Below, one piece after another: positions 6,490-6,859 of a DNA stretch of 6,859 nucleotides. The position numbers and the translations under genes were made by a program. Origin of the DNA: an uncultured Ruminococcus sp. (GTDB lineage: Bacteria > Bacillota > Clostridia > Oscillospirales > Acutalibacteraceae). Each line of letters begins with the position of its first letter. The first letter of the stretch is position 1. Location: assembly GCA_902773265.1 (NCBI GenBank), contig CACYDZ010000042.1, forward strand, positions 1 to 6,859. The letters are read 5' to 3'. The notes under the pieces are model-generated. The model saw nothing but the letters and a program-made list of their open reading frames with translations, made no database searches and was not told the DNA's origin.

Positions 6490-6765
6490 ATGAATAAAAG
6501 AGAGTTAATCACTAAGGTTTCTAAAACAGCACAGGTTTCCACAACAGACGCTGAAAAGATTATTTCGGCAGCACTTGAAACAATTATTGATGAAGTGGCT
6601 GGCGGTAATAAAGTTCAGCTTTTGGGTTTCGGCACATTTGAACAGCGTGTCCGTAAAGAAAAAACTGTCAAAGTTCCCAATACAGATAAATTAACAACTG
6701 TTCCTGAAGCAAAAATCCCTGTGTTTAAAGCAGGAAAAATTTTCAAGGATACGGTTAATCAGTAA
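6490..6765 (+). CDS. HU-family DNA-binding protein with divergent arm
   Basis: This is a 91-residue histone-like HU protein, one residue shorter than B. subtilis HBsu and alignable to it without gaps. It is a nucleoid protein that acts as a dimer and bends DNA non-specifically. Visible marks are MNKRELI at the start, GFGTFEQR (46-53) in the signature region, and FKAGK (79-83) where HBsu has FKPGK. The arm normally reads RNPQTG at 61-66. Here it is KVPNTD, so the intercalating proline P63 and T65 are kept while R61, N62 and G66 are replaced. CGGAG at 6476-6480 lies nine bases before ATG 6490. The gene ends a cluster with mazG and is followed by a clear terminator. It could be the main HU or a specialised paralogue; other HU genes in the genome would decide. 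Confidence 0.93.
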   Translation: MNKRELITKVSKTAQVSTTDAEKIISAALETIIDEVAGGNKVQLLGFGTFEQRVRKEKTVKVPNTDKLTTVPEAKIPVFKAGKIFKDTVNQ

Positions 6766-6779
6766 TTATATCATTATTA

Positions 6780-6820
6780 AAACTCTGTACCTAATTAAGT
6801 ACAGAGTTTGTGTGTTTTTT
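6780..6820 (+). terminator. Intrinsic terminator after the HU gene
   Basis: AACTCTGTAC (6781-6790) pairs perfectly with GTACAGAGTT (6799-6808) around an eight-base loop, and A6780-T6809 adds an eleventh pair. A T-rich tail with TTTTTT at 6815-6820 follows. It starts 14 bases after the HU stop codon and should end transcription of the flippase-GNAT-mazG-HU cluster. Confidence 0.85.
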
Positions 6821-6859
6821 GGAGTACTTAATTAATAAAAGTCTACATTTATTACTACG

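Noticed and set aside
1..6859. CRISPR arrays, tRNA or rRNA genes, transposases, toxin-antitoxin or phage-defence modules
   Set aside because: No regularly spaced repeats, cloverleaf-like segments, transposase motifs or defence domains were seen. MazG here is the housekeeping two-domain enzyme and is not part of a mazEF pair.

Overview
The window looks like ordinary chromosome from a low-GC Gram-positive anaerobe of the class Clostridia, most likely a Ruminococcus/Oscillospiraceae relative. The basis is the AT-rich composition, strong AGGAGG-type ribosome binding sites, every gene on the + strand, a clostridial-type HemZ, a SpoVB-family flippase next to mazG and an HU gene, and a palindromic intergenic block of a kind I remember from Ruminococcus-like genomes. 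The taxonomic call is inference; there is no rRNA or other marker here.

Left part (1-2207): the last codons of an upstream gene (probably dtd, D-aminoacyl-tRNA deacylase) overlap by ATGA with a single-domain metallo-beta-lactamase-fold hydrolase. That gene is followed directly by hemZ, a radical SAM protein, whose ribosome binding site overlaps the hydrolase stop codon. This is one co-transcribed unit that enters from outside the window and ends at a hairpin with a T-rich tail just after hemZ. The order dtd - MBL hydrolase - hemZ is familiar from Clostridia, often near relA and hisS/aspS.

Middle (2208-3120): a block of nested palindromes (2212-2297) is followed by an A-tract-rich segment and a near-consensus extended -10 promoter. 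The promoter drives a 209-residue protein with an N-terminal helical domain, a four-cysteine zinc ribbon, a second five-cysteine cluster and a long acidic Glu/Val amphipathic tail. A GC-rich hairpin follows it.

Right part (3156-6859): a SpoVB/MurJ-like lipid-linked oligosaccharide flippase starting at TTG, a GNAT acetyltransferase after a 156-base gap, the nucleotide pyrophosphohydrolase MazG four bases behind it, and an HU-family DNA-binding protein 21 bases later. A clear intrinsic terminator ends this cluster. Flippase - mazG - small DNA/RNA-binding gene is a conserved sporulation/cell-wall neighbourhood in Firmicutes (compare yabM-yabN-yabO in Bacillus subtilis). The GNAT gene looks like an accessory insertion into it.

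I did not find a convincing new multi-gene system. The observations most worth following are the palindromic block, the bipartite Cys-cluster/acidic-tail protein with its strong dedicated promoter, the altered DNA-binding arm of the HU protein, and the competing hairpins after HU.
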